Shown in pieces: positions 33,088-44,500 of a stretch of 64,000 nucleotides of DNA; positions within the stretch are counted from its first letter, which is position 1, and each line of letters opens with the position of its first letter. The stretch comes from Duganella sp. 1411. GTDB taxonomy: Bacteria; Pseudomonadota; Gammaproteobacteria; Burkholderiales; Burkholderiaceae_D. The stretch spans positions 2,356,001-2,420,000 of the forward strand of contig NZ_JAFICD010000001.1 of NCBI RefSeq assembly GCF_017833525.1, in the 5' to 3' direction. The notes under the pieces were generated by a model. That model searched no databases, was not told the origin of the DNA, and worked only from the letters and a program-made list of their open reading frames with translations. The position numbers and the translations under genes are program-made.

Positions 33088-33526
33088 TTTGCTCCCCTGT
33101 TATAGTTGGCTTGCCTAAACGAGAATTTCCTAGCATCAATCTGCAAACTATAGACGATAACAAGCAAACATCAAGAATTACATTTTAGAAACCATCCGGG
33201 CCGACCGCGCAATAGCCCTTCCCTCACCGTCCCCGCTCCCATATAAGGCGCGTGATACCAGCTTCCCTTCGCCTTCGCGCTAACCCGGCCCGGCACTATC
33301 ACGTTCCACATGCCCGGCGTCCACCCTGATCGGCTCGCGCCCTGCCAGCCGAGGCCGCTCCGCTTTAAACGTCCTCTCAAGTTTTTCTACGTGCACGGGC
33401 AAGATCAAATTCTGTTGGTTGACGTTGCGATAGATGGGTTCCATCGCCATACGCAGGTCGACGGCCTGCACTATGCACGAATAAACGCAATCGCCGCCGT
33501 GACGACTGCTAGACCACCCGCGCGCC
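33088..33526. other. Intergenic region with repeat remnant and possible gene remnant
   Basis: The first 90 bp contain the AT-rich PEP-CTERM promoter area. At about 33464-33492 a short piece (CACTATGCACGAATAAACGC) matches the core of the tRNA-flank repeat. A 63-codon minus frame at 33280-33471 has protein-like composition but no ribosome site and no recognised family; it may be the remains of an older cargo gene. Confidence 0.4.
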
Positions 33527-33737
33527 GCATGAGTTCAGTCGCCTTACCGTTGGTGCCCCGGTCCACCTTCGACCGCCCCGCAGAGTGCCCGCCTGTGCAG
33601 CGCGAGGCCAACCCAAGGGGTAGCTGATCCCCAGCGCCTAACGGCCTAACCACGATCCACTAAGCGCAAATAAACAGGCGCTAAAACGCAAAAACCCAAC
33701 CGGGTTAGGGCTGGGTTCTTGGCATGCTACTGTATTC
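33527..33737 (-). repeat. tRNA-Asn 3'-flank repeat, copy 4, directly 3' of an intact tRNA
   Basis: About 210 bp adjoining the tRNA-Asn at 33738. It matches copy 1 at 29764 best, including GGGTTCTTGGCATGCTACTGTATTC without change. On the minus strand AACCCA pairs with TGGGTT before TTTTT, so the terminator of the tRNA is part of the repeated unit. Confidence 0.75.
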
Positions 33738-33813
33738 TGGCTCCCCGACCTGGACTCGAACCAGGGACCTGCGGATTAACAGTCCGTCGCTCTACCAACT
33801 GAGCTATCAGGGA
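33738..33813 (-). tRNA. tRNA-Asn (anticodon GTT)
   Basis: A 76-nt tRNA that differs from the other two intact copies by one base in the D-arm region (AACTGAGC in place of GACTGAGC on the plus strand). GTT anticodon, encoded CCA, and a TATAAA box at 33827-33832. Confidence 0.96.
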
Positions 33814-33938
33814 TTAGAGGCAACATTTTATACCGTTTTCTTCGCGCCATCAAGAAAGATTTCCGTCAGCGCAACTTCATGCGATATGCCATGTTGCCAT
33901 TCGAATCAAGCTACTGCTCAACCCGAAGAAGCAAGAGT

Positions 33939-35141
33939 TTAGAGCACTTTGGCGATGGCGTCAATGACGATGTCGATATTGCGCGAATTGAGCGCCGCGA
34001 CGCAGATACGGCCGGTGTCGACCGCGTAGATCGACTGCTCGCGCAGCTGATCGACCTGCGCCTTGGTCAAGCCCGAGTACGAGAACATGCCGACCTGGTC
34101 GCGCACGAAGGCGAAATCGTGGGCCGGCGCCTTGGCCTTGAGCTTGGCGACGAAGGCTTCGCGCATTTCCTTGATGCGCACGCGCATGCCGGCCAGCTCG
34201 TCTTCCCACATCTGGCGCAGCTCGGGCGTGGTCAGCACGGTGGCGACCACCTTGCCGCCGTGCACGGGCGGATTGGAATAGTTGGTGCGCACGACACGTT
34301 TCAATTGCGACATCAGACGGCTCGCCTCTTCGCCGCTGGCGGCGACCACGCTCAGCGCGCCGACGCGCTCGCCGTACAGCGAGAACGATTTCGAGAACGA
34401 GTTCGACACCAGCAGCGGACCGCCGGGGGCGGCGAAGCGGCGCACCACGGCGCCGTCTTCGGCGATGCCGGCGCCGAAGCCCTGGTATGCCATGTCGAGG
34501 AACGGCACCAGGCCGCCGCCGATGACGGCCGCGATGACCTCATCCCACTGGGCCGAGGTCAGGTCGGCGCCGGTCGGGTTGTGGCAGCACGCGTGCAGCA
34601 GCACGATGGAGCCGCGCGGCATGGCCTTCAACGCGGCCAGCATGCCAGCGAAATTGACGCCGTGGGTGGCCGGATCGTAGTAGGCGTAGTTATTGACGGT
34701 GAAGCCGGCGCTTTCGAACAGCGCGCGGTGGTTCTCCCAGCTTGGATCGCTGATGTAGACCTGCGAATCGGGCGAGAAGCGCTTGAGGAAGTCGGCGCCG
34801 ATTTTCAGCGCGCCGGTGCCGCCGATCGCTTGCACGGTGACCGCGCGCTTCTCTTGAATTATCGCGCTGTCGGCGCCAAATACCAGCTCTTGCACCGCCT
34901 TGTCGTAGGCAGCCAGGCCTTCGATCGGCAGGTAGGTGCGCGGCGCGGGCGTCGCGATCAGGATTTCTTCCGCTTTCTGTACGCAAGACAGCAGAGGCAC
35001 TTTGCCGTTGTCGTCATAATAAACGCCGACACCCAGGTTGATTTTGGCTGGGTTTTGGTCGGCGTTGAAGGCTTCGGTGATACCCAGGATCGGGTCGCGT
35101 GGTGCCATGTCGATGGCGCTGAACAAGCTAGGATTCGTCAT
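33939..35141 (-). CDS. tyrB: Aromatic/aspartate aminotransferase (TyrB-like)
   Basis: 400 residues of the class I aminotransferase family, which moves amino groups between aspartate, tyrosine or phenylalanine and 2-oxoglutarate using PLP in the cytoplasm. Visible features are INLGVGVYYDDNGKVP at the start, HACCHNPTGADL, and the PLP lysine motif SNSFSKSFSLYGERVG. These fit the AspC/TyrB (I-alpha) subgroup. Length is normal. It diverges from uvrB across 113 bp. Whether aspartate or aromatic substrates dominate cannot be told from sequence. Confidence 0.9.
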   Translation of the reverse strand: MTNPSLFSAIDMAPRDPILGITEAFNADQNPAKINLGVGVYYDDNGKVPLLSCVQKAEEILIATPAPRTYLPIEGLAAYDKAVQELVFGADSAIIQEKRAVTVQAIGGTGALKIGADFLKRFSPDSQVYISDPSWENHRALFESAGFTVNNYAYYDPATHGVNFAGMLAALKAMPRGSIVLLHACCHNPTGADLTSAQWDEVIAAVIGGGLVPFLDMAYQGFGAGIAEDGAVVRRFAAPGGPLLVSNSFSKSFSLYGERVGALSVVAASGEEASRLMSQLKRVVRTNYSNPPVHGGKVVATVLTTPELRQMWEDELAGMRVRIKEMREAFVAKLKAKAPAHDFAFVRDQVGMFSYSGLTKAQVDQLREQSIYAVDTGRICVAALNSRNIDIVIDAIAKVL

Positions 35142-35254
35142 GATAAGATTGGATTCGATTGGAAGCGTTTCGCAGCGGATGAACGTAGACAGCGCCCCAC
35201 AAAAACTACTTCAGGCCGCTGGCAGGCCATTATTCTAACAAAGGTCGGAACAAG

Positions 35255-37336
35255 ATGGCTGAATTACCAGTAGTAGATACCCCCACGGCAACGGTTGTTA
35301 CCTTCCCGGACTCGCCGTTCAAACTGCACCAACCTTTCCCGCCCGCCGGCGACCAGCCGACGGCGATCGACCAGCTGTGCGAGGGCATCGACGACGGCCT
35401 GTTCTTCCAGACGCTGCTCGGCGTGACCGGCTCCGGCAAGACCTACACGATGGCCAACGTGATCGCCCGCAAGGGCCGGCCGGCGATCGTGTTCGCGCCG
35501 AACAAAACGCTGGCCGCGCAGCTGTATTCGGAGTTCCGCGAATTCTTCCCCGAGAACGCGGTCGAGTACTTCGTCTCCTACTACGATTACTATCAGCCGG
35601 AAGCCTACGTGCCGCAGCGCGACCTGTTCATCGAAAAGGATTCGTCCATCAATGAGCACATCGAGCAGATGCGCCTGTCGTGCACCAAGTCGCTGATGGA
35701 GCGGCGCGACGTGATCATCGTCGCCACCGTGTCGGCCATCTACGGTATCGGTAATCCGAACGAATACCACCAGATGATTTTGACCCTGCGCCAGAAGGAC
35801 CGCGTGGCGCAGCGCGACATCATCGCGCGCCTGATCCAGATGCAGTACACGCGCAACGAGGTCGATTTCGGCCGCGGCACCTTCCGCGTGCGCGGCGACA
35901 CGCTCGACATCTTCCCGGCCGAGAATGCGGAGCTGGCGGTGCGCCTGGAGCTGTTCGACGACGAGCTGGAATCGATCCAGCTGTTCGACCCGCTGACGGG
36001 CCGCGTCAAGCAGAAGATCCCGCGCTTCACCGTCTATCCCGGCTCGCACTACGTCACGCCGCGATCGACCGTGCTGCGCGCGATCGAATCGATCAAGCTC
36101 GAACTGCGCGACCGCCTGGAGTTCTTCCGCAAGGAGAACAAGCTCATTGAGGAGCAGCGCCTCGAACAGCGCACCCGTTTCGATCTGGAGATGATGGCCG
36201 AAATCGGCTTCACCAAAGGCATCGAGAACTACTCGCGCCACCTGAGCGGCGCGATGCCGGGCGAACCGCCGCCGACCCTGGTCGACTACCTGCCGAAGGA
36301 CGCGCTGATGTTCCTCGACGAGTCGCACGTGCTGATCGGCCAGTTGAGCGCCATGTACAACGGCGACCGCTCGCGCAAGACCAATCTGGTGGACTACGGC
36401 TTCCGCCTGCCGTCGGCGCTGGACAACCGGCCTTTGAAATTCGAGGAATTCGAGCAGAAGATGCGGCAGACGGTGTTCGTCTCGGCCACGCCGGCCGACT
36501 ACGAGAACTCGCACGCCGACCAGGTGGTCGAGCAGGTGGTGCGTCCGACCGGCCTGGTGGACCCGCTGATCATCGTGCGCCCCGCCCGCTCGCAGGTGGA
36601 GGACCTGATGTCCGAGATCACCGACCGCGTCGCCAAGAACGAGCGCGTGCTGGTGACCACGCTGACCAAGCGCATGTCCGAGCAACTGACCGAATTCCTG
36701 ACCGACCATGGCGTCAAAGTGCGCTATCTGCACAGCGACATCGAGACCGTGGAACGGGTCGAACTGCTGCGCGACCTGCGCATCGGCACCTTCGACGTGC
36801 TGGTCGGGATCAACCTGCTGCGCGAGGGCCTGGACTTGCCCGAGGTGTCGCTGGTGGCGATCCTGGACGCCGACAAGGAAGGCTTCCTGCGTTCCGAACG
36901 CTCGCTGATCCAGACCATCGGCCGCGCCGCGCGTAACCTCAACGGCGTGGCGCTGCTGTACGCGGACCGCATGACCGATTCGATGGAGCGCGCCATCGGC
37001 GAGACCGAGCGCCGGCGCGCTAAGCAGATCGCCTTCAACGCCGCCAACGGCATCGTGCCGCGCGGCGTGAGCAAGAGCATCAAGGACATGATCGACGGCG
37101 TCTACAGCCCGCAGGACGCGCGCGACAACCGCCAGGTGGCGCAGGAGGCGGCCAAGTACGAATCGATGAGCGAGAAGCAGATCAGCAAGGAGATCAAGCG
37201 CTTGGAGAAGGCGATGCTCGATCACGCCAAGAACCTGGAGTTCGAAAAGGCGGCGCAGGTGCGCGACCAGCTGCATGGCCTCAAACAGCAGCTGTTCGGC
37301 GCGCCGGGCGCGGACACGCCACCCACCCCGAACTGA
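35255..37336 (+). CDS. uvrB: Excinuclease ABC subunit B
   Basis: 693 residues, the damage-verifying helicase-like subunit of nucleotide excision repair. Present are Walker [11 protein letters not shown], the UvrB beta-hairpin region [15 protein letters not shown], the DESH box in [12 protein letters not shown], motif [11 protein letters not shown], and a C-terminal UVR domain ([20 protein letters not shown]) that binds UvrC. Full length. The start ATG has a weak AAGG site. I do not see a LexA box in the upstream 113 bp. Confidence 0.97.
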   Translation: MAELPVVDTPTATVVTFPDSPFKLHQPFPPAGDQPTAIDQLCEGIDDGLFFQTLLGVTGSGKTYTMANVIARKGRPAIVFAPNKTLAAQLYSEFREFFPENAVEYFVSYYDYYQPEAYVPQRDLFIEKDSSINEHIEQMRLSCTKSLMERRDVIIVATVSAIYGIGNPNEYHQMILTLRQKDRVAQRDIIARLIQMQYTRNEVDFGRGTFRVRGDTLDIFPAENAELAVRLELFDDELESIQLFDPLTGRVKQKIPRFTVYPGSHYVTPRSTVLRAIESIKLELRDRLEFFRKENKLIEEQRLEQRTRFDLEMMAEIGFTKGIENYSRHLSGAMPGEPPPTLVDYLPKDALMFLDESHVLIGQLSAMYNGDRSRKTNLVDYGFRLPSALDNRPLKFEEFEQKMRQTVFVSATPADYENSHADQVVEQVVRPTGLVDPLIIVRPARSQVEDLMSEITDRVAKNERVLVTTLTKRMSEQLTEFLTDHGVKVRYLHSDIETVERVELLRDLRIGTFDVLVGINLLREGLDLPEVSLVAILDADKEGFLRSERSLIQTIGRAARNLNGVALLYADRMTDSMERAIGETERRRAKQIAFNAANGIVPRGVSKSIKDMIDGVYSPQDARDNRQVAQEAAKYESMSEKQISKEIKRLEKAMLDHAKNLEFEKAAQVRDQLHGLKQQLFGAPGADTPPTPN

Positions 37337-37345
37337 TTGGCAGAT

Positions 37346-38371
37346 ATGACGAATCCGATTTTAAGCAGCGGCCCGCTGGGCTTCCCGTGGGCCACCATGG
37401 ACCCGTTCCTGTTTTGCGTCCACCACGTGGACAACTACCCCAAGGGCGACGGCAAGTTCGGTCCCGCCGCGTCGCTGGCGGGGCGCCGCCTGGGCCAGGA
37501 CTTCATGGGCGTCGATGGCTGGAATATGTACCACGGCGAGCAGGTGCCGGGCTTTCCCGGCCACCCGCACCGGGGCTTCGAGACGGTGACCATCGTGCGC
37601 CGTGGCCTGATCGACCATTCGGATTCGCTGGGCGCGGCCGCGCGCTTCGGCGCCGGCGATGTGCAGTGGCTCACCGCCGGGCGTGGCATCGTCCATTCGG
37701 AGATGTTCCCGCTGCTGAAAACGCAGGAAGACAATCCGCTCGAGTTGTTTCAGATCTGGCTCAACCTGCCGGCCCGGGGCAAGTTCGTAGAGCCGCACTT
37801 CACGATGATGTGGTCGGAAGACATTCCCCGCGAAACCGTCACCGACGCCTCGGGCGCACGCACCGAGGTGGTCTGCGTCGCCGGCCGCGTAGGCGATTCC
37901 GACGCCCTGCCCCCGCCGCCGAATTCCTGGGCCGCCACCGAGGACAGCGACGTCGCGATCTGGGTGGTGACGATGGAGCCGGGCGCGCAGTGGACCCTGC
38001 CGCCGGCGCGCGGCGCCGACACCAAACGGGCCTTGTACTACTTCGACGGCGAGGGCGCCAGCCTTGGCGGCCAGCCGCTGGCCTCGCGCAGCGTCAACGA
38101 CGTGCGCACCGACCTGCCCCTGCCGCTGGCGAACGGCGCCACCGGCAAGGCGCAATTCCTGATCCTGCAAGGGCGGCCGATCGGCGAACCGGTGGTGCAA
38201 TCGGGGCCGTTCGTGATGAACAGCGAGCAGGAAATCCGCCAGGCCCACGCCGATTACCGGCAAACGGGGTTCGGCGGCTGGCCATGGCCCGATGGCGCCC
38301 CGGTGCACGGCGACGACCCGACGCGCTTCGCCCGCCACACCGACGGCAAGGTCGAACGCCGCGAGGGGTGA
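37346..38371 (+). CDS. Pirin family protein
   Basis: 341 residues from the ATG at 37346, 9 bp after the uvrB stop. The N-terminal cupin has the pirin metal ligands in GHPHRGFETVTIV and in RGIVHSEM. A C-terminal cupin follows (SRSVNDVRTDLPLPL). Bacterial pirins include quercetinase-like enzymes and metabolic regulators; the substrate is unknown. It is probably cotranscribed with uvrB. Confidence 0.9.
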   Translation: MTNPILSSGPLGFPWATMDPFLFCVHHVDNYPKGDGKFGPAASLAGRRLGQDFMGVDGWNMYHGEQVPGFPGHPHRGFETVTIVRRGLIDHSDSLGAAARFGAGDVQWLTAGRGIVHSEMFPLLKTQEDNPLELFQIWLNLPARGKFVEPHFTMMWSEDIPRETVTDASGARTEVVCVAGRVGDSDALPPPPNSWAATEDSDVAIWVVTMEPGAQWTLPPARGADTKRALYYFDGEGASLGGQPLASRSVNDVRTDLPLPLANGATGKAQFLILQGRPIGEPVVQSGPFVMNSEQEIRQAHADYRQTGFGGWPWPDGAPVHGDDPTRFARHTDGKVERREG

Positions 38372-38378
38372 GGCCCCG

Positions 38379-39326
38379 TCAGCGCTGCTTGACGAACGTG
38401 GCCACCGCCTCGCCCAGTTGCGGCGCCAGCGGCAGGTCCGGATTGCTGTAGGAGTCGCGCTGGCGGGCCGGATCGGCCGGCACCATCTTCAACACGTGAT
38501 TCATGCCGTCGATGATCACCAGCTTGGCCGCCGGCGCGGCGGCCGACAGCGCCTGCGCCTCTGTCACCGCGACCTGGATATCGGTCGTGCCCTGCAAGAT
38601 CAGCACAGGCATTTTCAGCGCGGCGATCGCTTTGCGCGGGTCGGTCTTGAAGGACGATATCAAATACGGCTGGACCGACGGCCGGTACAACATCATCAGC
38701 TGCGGCGGCACCTCCTCCACCGGCTTGCCCTGCTCCAGAGAGACCAGTATGCGTTCATTGTCGCCGGCCAGCGCGGGTGGCAGCTTGGGCTTAAGCTGGT
38801 CACGCAGGATGTCGGCCAAAGGATGGCCTGAGCCGGAGATCGACACGCAGGCATCCGCCTTGGCGCGCTGGCATGCCACCAGCGCGATCAGCGCGCCCTC
38901 GCTGTGGCCCGCCATCACCACGCGCGAGAAGCGCTGGTCAGCACGCAACTGACGCATCCAGACCACGGCGTCATCGACGTAACCATCGAGGCGCAAATCG
39001 GATTCCTCCTTGACCGCGCCGGCGCTGGAAGCGACTCCGCGCTTGTCATAGCGCACCGTCGCAATGCCCTGCCGCGCGAGCGATTCGGCCAGCATGCGCA
39101 GCGAGTTATTCAGCAAGGAAGCCGCCTCGCTATTGCCGTCGCGGTCAGTCGGCCCGGAACCGGAGTGCAGCAGCACCACCGGCACCTTGGCCTCCCCCTC
39201 TGGTATCAACTCGGTGCCATACAGCGTACCGCCGGCGACGGCCTGCGTGATGGCGCGTTCGGTGTAGCTGCCCGCATGGGCGGCAAAGGACAGCACCAGC
39301 ATAGCCATTAACAATTTACAGCGCAT
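38379..39326 (-). CDS. Secreted alpha/beta hydrolase
   Basis: 315 residues with a signal peptide ending at AAHAG. The alpha/beta-hydrolase fold is shown by VVLLHSGSGPTDRDG (oxyanion region), the nucleophile elbow AGHSEGAL (serine), TTDIQV (acid candidate) and GMNHVLK (histidine). This matches the dienelactone-hydrolase/S33-like group of periplasmic esterases. The substrate is unknown. It is convergent with pirin and lies 14 bp downstream of the sdpI-like gene on the same strand, so it may share its operon. Confidence 0.85.
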   Translation of the reverse strand: MRCKLLMAMLVLSFAAHAGSYTERAITQAVAGGTLYGTELIPEGEAKVPVVLLHSGSGPTDRDGNSEAASLLNNSLRMLAESLARQGIATVRYDKRGVASSAGAVKEESDLRLDGYVDDAVVWMRQLRADQRFSRVVMAGHSEGALIALVACQRAKADACVSISGSGHPLADILRDQLKPKLPPALAGDNERILVSLEQGKPVEEVPPQLMMLYRPSVQPYLISSFKTDPRKAIAALKMPVLILQGTTDIQVAVTEAQALSAAAPAAKLVIIDGMNHVLKMVPADPARQRDSYSNPDLPLAPQLGEAVATFVKQR

Positions 39327-39340
39327 GAATAAACCTCCGG

Positions 39341-39997
39341 TTAGTGCGATTCGAGTTGCTGACTGTTCTGCAGCCTTTTATAGTGCAGCAGCGAGTAAAG
39401 GACCACGAGCGGCGCCCACGCCAGCACCAGTAGCAGAATGCTCCACGCCGGCGCATGCATCCACAGCGCCAGCAAACCGAGCAAACCGCTAGCGACCATC
39501 AGCCGAGCCGCCGTGCGGTGCGTGGCGTACCAGACGCGCTCATTGGCCAACGTCCAGGGCGTGCGGATGCCGACATAGAAATTGCGGCGCACCTTGCCCA
39601 TTGGGTTGCCCATCAGGATAAGCAGCAGGAACAGACCCGCCGGCAATGCGCGCTGCATCGACACCTCGCCGCCTGTCGCGGCGATCAACACCAGCGCGAA
39701 CACATAGCCAAGCATGCACACCACCAGGCCGGCGATGTAATAGTAAGTCGGCAGGAACGCCGTCATGCCGAAGCGCTGCGGCGACAGCACCGGTAACGCC
39801 AATCCCACAAGCGTGAACAGCGCCATGCTACCGGGACCGAGCGCCCACATCACGACGCGCCCGGCATAGCCGTCCACCTGGCCTTCGATATTCCAGTGAA
39901 CAGGCACCTGCTCGGGCAGCCGCGGCCAATAGTACGTGAGCGCGGCACAGGCAGCGGCGATCAGCAACAGGCAAACGACGAGATAGCGCGTCCTCAT
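39341..39997 (-). CDS. SdpI-family membrane protein
   Basis: 218 residues with about six membrane helices. The first third has the DUF1648 signature (LPEQVPVHWNIEGQVDGYA) and the later part the SdpI motif (GNPMGKVRRNFYVGIRTPWTL). In Bacillus, SdpI gives immunity to the SdpC toxin and also traps its repressor at the membrane. The start overlaps the ArsR-type gene by four bases, the same pairing as sdpRI. No SdpC-like toxin is nearby, so the role may be envelope stress or signal sensing. Confidence 0.85.
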   Translation of the reverse strand: MRTRYLVVCLLLIAAACAALTYYWPRLPEQVPVHWNIEGQVDGYAGRVVMWALGPGSMALFTLVGLALPVLSPQRFGMTAFLPTYYYIAGLVVCMLGYVFALVLIAATGGEVSMQRALPAGLFLLLILMGNPMGKVRRNFYVGIRTPWTLANERVWYATHRTAARLMVASGLLGLLALWMHAPAWSILLLVLAWAPLVVLYSLLHYKRLQNSQQLESH

Positions 39998-40305
39998 TTT
40001 TTTCTCCCTTTTGATTCCGTCTTTTGTACGGGTTTGGTGTCGGTGTCGGTCAGGTCCATCACCCAGGCCAACACATCCTGCAGCACGGTGGTATTGAGCC
40101 CGTACCAGATGGTCTGGCCATCCCGCCGCCGGGTGATCAGGTCAGCCTCGCCAAGCACCGCGAAGTGGTGGGACATCGAAGGCTTGCTCATATCGAAATG
40201 CCCCGCAAGGTCGCCAGCCGTCATCTCGCCTTGTCGCAGCAGCCGCAGAATTTCGCGCCGCGCCGGATCGGCGATGGCTTTAAAGGCGTTATTGGAAGCA
40301 TTCAT
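39994..40305 (-). CDS. ArsR/SdpR-family autorepressor
   Basis: 103 residues with a winged helix: FKAIADPARREILRLLRQGEMTAGDLAGHF then SKPSMSHHFAVLGEADLI. It lacks the cysteine metal site of ArsR sensors, which fits the SdpR group. It overlaps the sdpI-like gene by four bases. A palindrome lies 16 bp upstream of the start, so it probably represses its own operon. Confidence 0.88.
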   Translation of the reverse strand: MNASNNAFKAIADPARREILRLLRQGEMTAGDLAGHFDMSKPSMSHHFAVLGEADLITRRRDGQTIWYGLNTTVLQDVLAWVMDLTDTDTKPVQKTESKGRKK

Positions 40306-40320
40306 TAGTCATTCATCTAA

Positions 40321-40336
40321 TTAGACATTCGTCTAA
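40321..40336. promoter_or_regulatory. Probable SdpR-type operator
   Basis: TTAGAC (40321-40326) and GTCTAA (40331-40336) form an inverted repeat with a 4-nt spacer, and a further half-site (CATCTAAT) lies next to it at about 40314. The position directly upstream of the repressor gene fits autoregulation. Confidence 0.6.
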
Positions 40337-40418
40337 ATATAAGCCGATAAAATGCCCCGGTCAAGCGGTATTTAGCCGGGTGGACGCCTGCGCCGCGAAC
40401 TGGCGCGCGCAGGCGAGA

Positions 40419-41513
<1,095 letters not shown>

Positions 41514-41525
41514 GCCCCCTCCCCC

Positions 41526-44500
41526 TCAGCCTAAAACCAGTTCGACGCGATGGGTCGCGCCATCGCGCAGCAGCGGAATGCGCGCCGCGCCGCCGGCGTG
41601 CGCCAGCGCCTTGCCGTCAAGGGTAACAGACACCACGCCGTCGGCCCGGCGGTGCGGGTTAAGCACCGTAATCTCGTAACTGCCACCGTCATCAGGCAGC
41701 TGATGGCGGATGCTAAACTCCGGCCACTGATCGGGGATGCGCGGCGCCATGACGATCGTGTCGCCGCCCTCGATGGCGAAGCCCAGCACCGATTCCAATC
41801 CCACCCGGTACATCCAGCCAGACGACCCCGTGTACCAGGTCCAGCCGCCGCGGCCCACGTGCGGCGCCTCGCCATAAACGTCCGCCGCGATGACATAAGG
41901 TTCGACCTGGTACACCGCCACCGACGCCAAGTCGCGCGCGTGGCTCACGGGGCTGAGCATCTCCAGCAACCGCGCTGCGCGGTCGCGGCGTCCGGCTTCG
42001 GCCATCGCCCGCACCACCCAGCACGCGGCGTGGGTGTACTGGCCGCCGTTCTCGCGCACGCCCGCCACATAGCCTTTGATGTAGCCCGGATCGTTGGGGG
42101 TGTTGACGAAGGCCGGCGTCAACAGCCGTATCAGCCCGTCCTGCTCGGACACCAGCCGCCGCTCCAGCGCGTCCAGCGACTGCGCAGCCCTTGCCGGCGG
42201 CGCCGCCTCCGAGATCACGGCCCACGCCTGCGCCAGCGCGTCGATCTGGCATTCGTCGCTATCCCTGGAGCCGATGACGGCGCCGTTGTCGTAATAAGCG
42301 CGGCGATACCATTCGCCGTCCCAGCCGCCGTCGTTCAGCGCCTGGTCCAGATGATCGTGGTACGCGCTGTAGATGGCGACGCGCGCGGTGTCTCCGCGCC
42401 GCTCGCAAATCGGCAGGAAGTCCTTGATGATGCGCGACAGGAAAAATCCCATCCAGACGCTCTCGCCGCGCCCTTCGCGGCCGACGCGGTTCATGCCGTC
42501 GTTCCAGTCGCCGGTGCCCATCAGCGGCAAGCCGTGCGCGCCCTGCGTCAGCGAGCGGTCGAGGGCGCGGCAGCAATGTTCGTAGACGTCGCCGCTTTCG
42601 CCGGACAGCGAAGGCTTCAGATAGACCTCGTCCTCGCCCTCCGCCAGAAGCGGCGCGGTGAGGAACGGCTCGACTTCATCGAGCACGCTCCAGTCGCCGG
42701 TGGTCTTGATGTAGAAGGCGGCGATGTAGGGCAGCCAAAGCAGGTCGTCCGAGAAGCGCGTGCGCAGCCCGCGTTCCATCGGCGCGGTGTGCCACCAGTG
42801 CAGGACGTCGCCTTCGACAAACTGGTGTGCCGCATGGATGCGGATCTGCTGGCGCGTCAAGTCCGGCCGGGCGTAGATCATCGCGCTTGAATCCTGCAAC
42901 TGGTCGCGATAACCCAAGGCGCCGCCGGACTGGTAGAACGCCGAGCGCCCCCAGATGCGGCAGCTCAGGTTCTGATAGGCCAGCCAGCCGTTCTGCATCA
43001 AGTCGATGGCCGGCACCGGGGTGCGCACTTGCACCGCGCCGACGGTATGGCGCCAGAATGCGGTGATTTCGTCGAGCGCCTGTTGCACCGCCCCCGGCGC
43101 GGCATAGCGCCGCGCCAGTTCCAGCGCCGCCGCGCGGTCCTGCGTTTCGCCCAGCAGCACAACCCATTCCAGCGTGGCGCCCGGCGCCAGTTCATGCGTC
43201 GTCTGGAACGCGGCGCAGGGATCGAGCCCGGGTCCGGTGGCGCCGTCCAACCGTGCCGCCATCAGCGCGGCCGGCCTGGCCAGGTCGCCGTGCGCGCCGA
43301 TGAAGGCGGCACGGTCGGCGCTGTGGTGGACCGCCGCGCCATCGCCCGGCAAGACAGTGGCAAAAGTGACGCCGTCGGCGAACTGCCCGGCCAGCGGATT
43401 GGTCGCCAGCAGTACGCCGGAGGCATCGCGCTCGGTGACGACAAACCGGCTGCTGTCGGCCGGCGTGCCGCCCAGCACCAGCCGCTGGCAGGAGAACAGC
43501 GACAGGCGCCGCGCGGCCGCGTCGCGGTTGGTCACCCGCACGCGCACGATCTTGACCGGATCATGACGCGGCACGAACATCACCGTTTCCTGTTCCAGTC
43601 CATGACTGAAATGATTGAAGCGCGTGTAGCCGAAGCCGTGCGCCGCTTCATATCCCGCGCCGGCCGGGGCCGGGCCGGGCACCGGCGACCAGTATTGGCC
43701 GCTGTCCTCGTCGCGCAGATACAGCGCCTCGCCGTGGGGATCGCGTATCGGATCGTTGGACCATGGCGTCAGCCGCTGGATGCGGCTGTTGCGGCTCCAC
43801 GTGTAGCCGGCGCCGCTTTCGCTCACCAGGAAGCCAAAGCCCTCGTTCGAGATGGCATTGGTCCAGGCCAGCGGCGGGCGAAGCAAACCACCGGCCGCGT
43901 TCCAGTCCATGCGGATCACGTATTCATTGCCCGCGTCGGAAAACCCACCATAGCCGTTGAAATGGTGCAGCACCGCGCGGCCGGGAACCGTCGCCGGTCC
44001 GTCCGTCCCTATCGCGCGCCTGGCCGGCGGCGCGGAAAGGCCGGCGACAACGTCGAGCATCGGCAGTTCGCCGCGCACCACCAGCAACGCGGTCAGCTCG
44101 ATCAACGCCAAATCCTGAGCTTTCAATTCCTCCGGCCGACGAACCTGGACGCCATCCGTAGAAGACCATGCGCCTTCGCTATCAAGCAGCAGCAAGTCGA
44201 TCGGCCAGCCATGCGCGGTCCAGTAGCGGCGCGCGCGCATCAGTAGCGACACGTTGGCGTCATCCGCGCCACTGGCCCACACCACCGCGAGCGGACCGGC
44301 GGGCACGCCATTCGACAATGCAACCGAAGCGATATCGGCGGCGGGGACAACGTCAAGGGCCGTGGCGGCCGGTGCCCGCACCGACGATACGCCGTACAGC
44401 ATCGCGCCGGCCAGGCGCTGACAGTAGGTCGCCTCCTCCGTGGTCAAGTCCAGTTGCCGCTCCAGCGCCTGCTGCGCCGAACGGGCGGCATCGATCACGG

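Noticed and set aside
29764..33737. CRISPR array
   Set aside because: The repeats are about 200 bp, few, strongly diverged and separated by whole genes, so they do not form repeat-spacer units.
35142..35254. LexA box upstream of uvrB
   Set aside because: No CTGT-N8-ACAG or close variant is present in the 113-bp gap.
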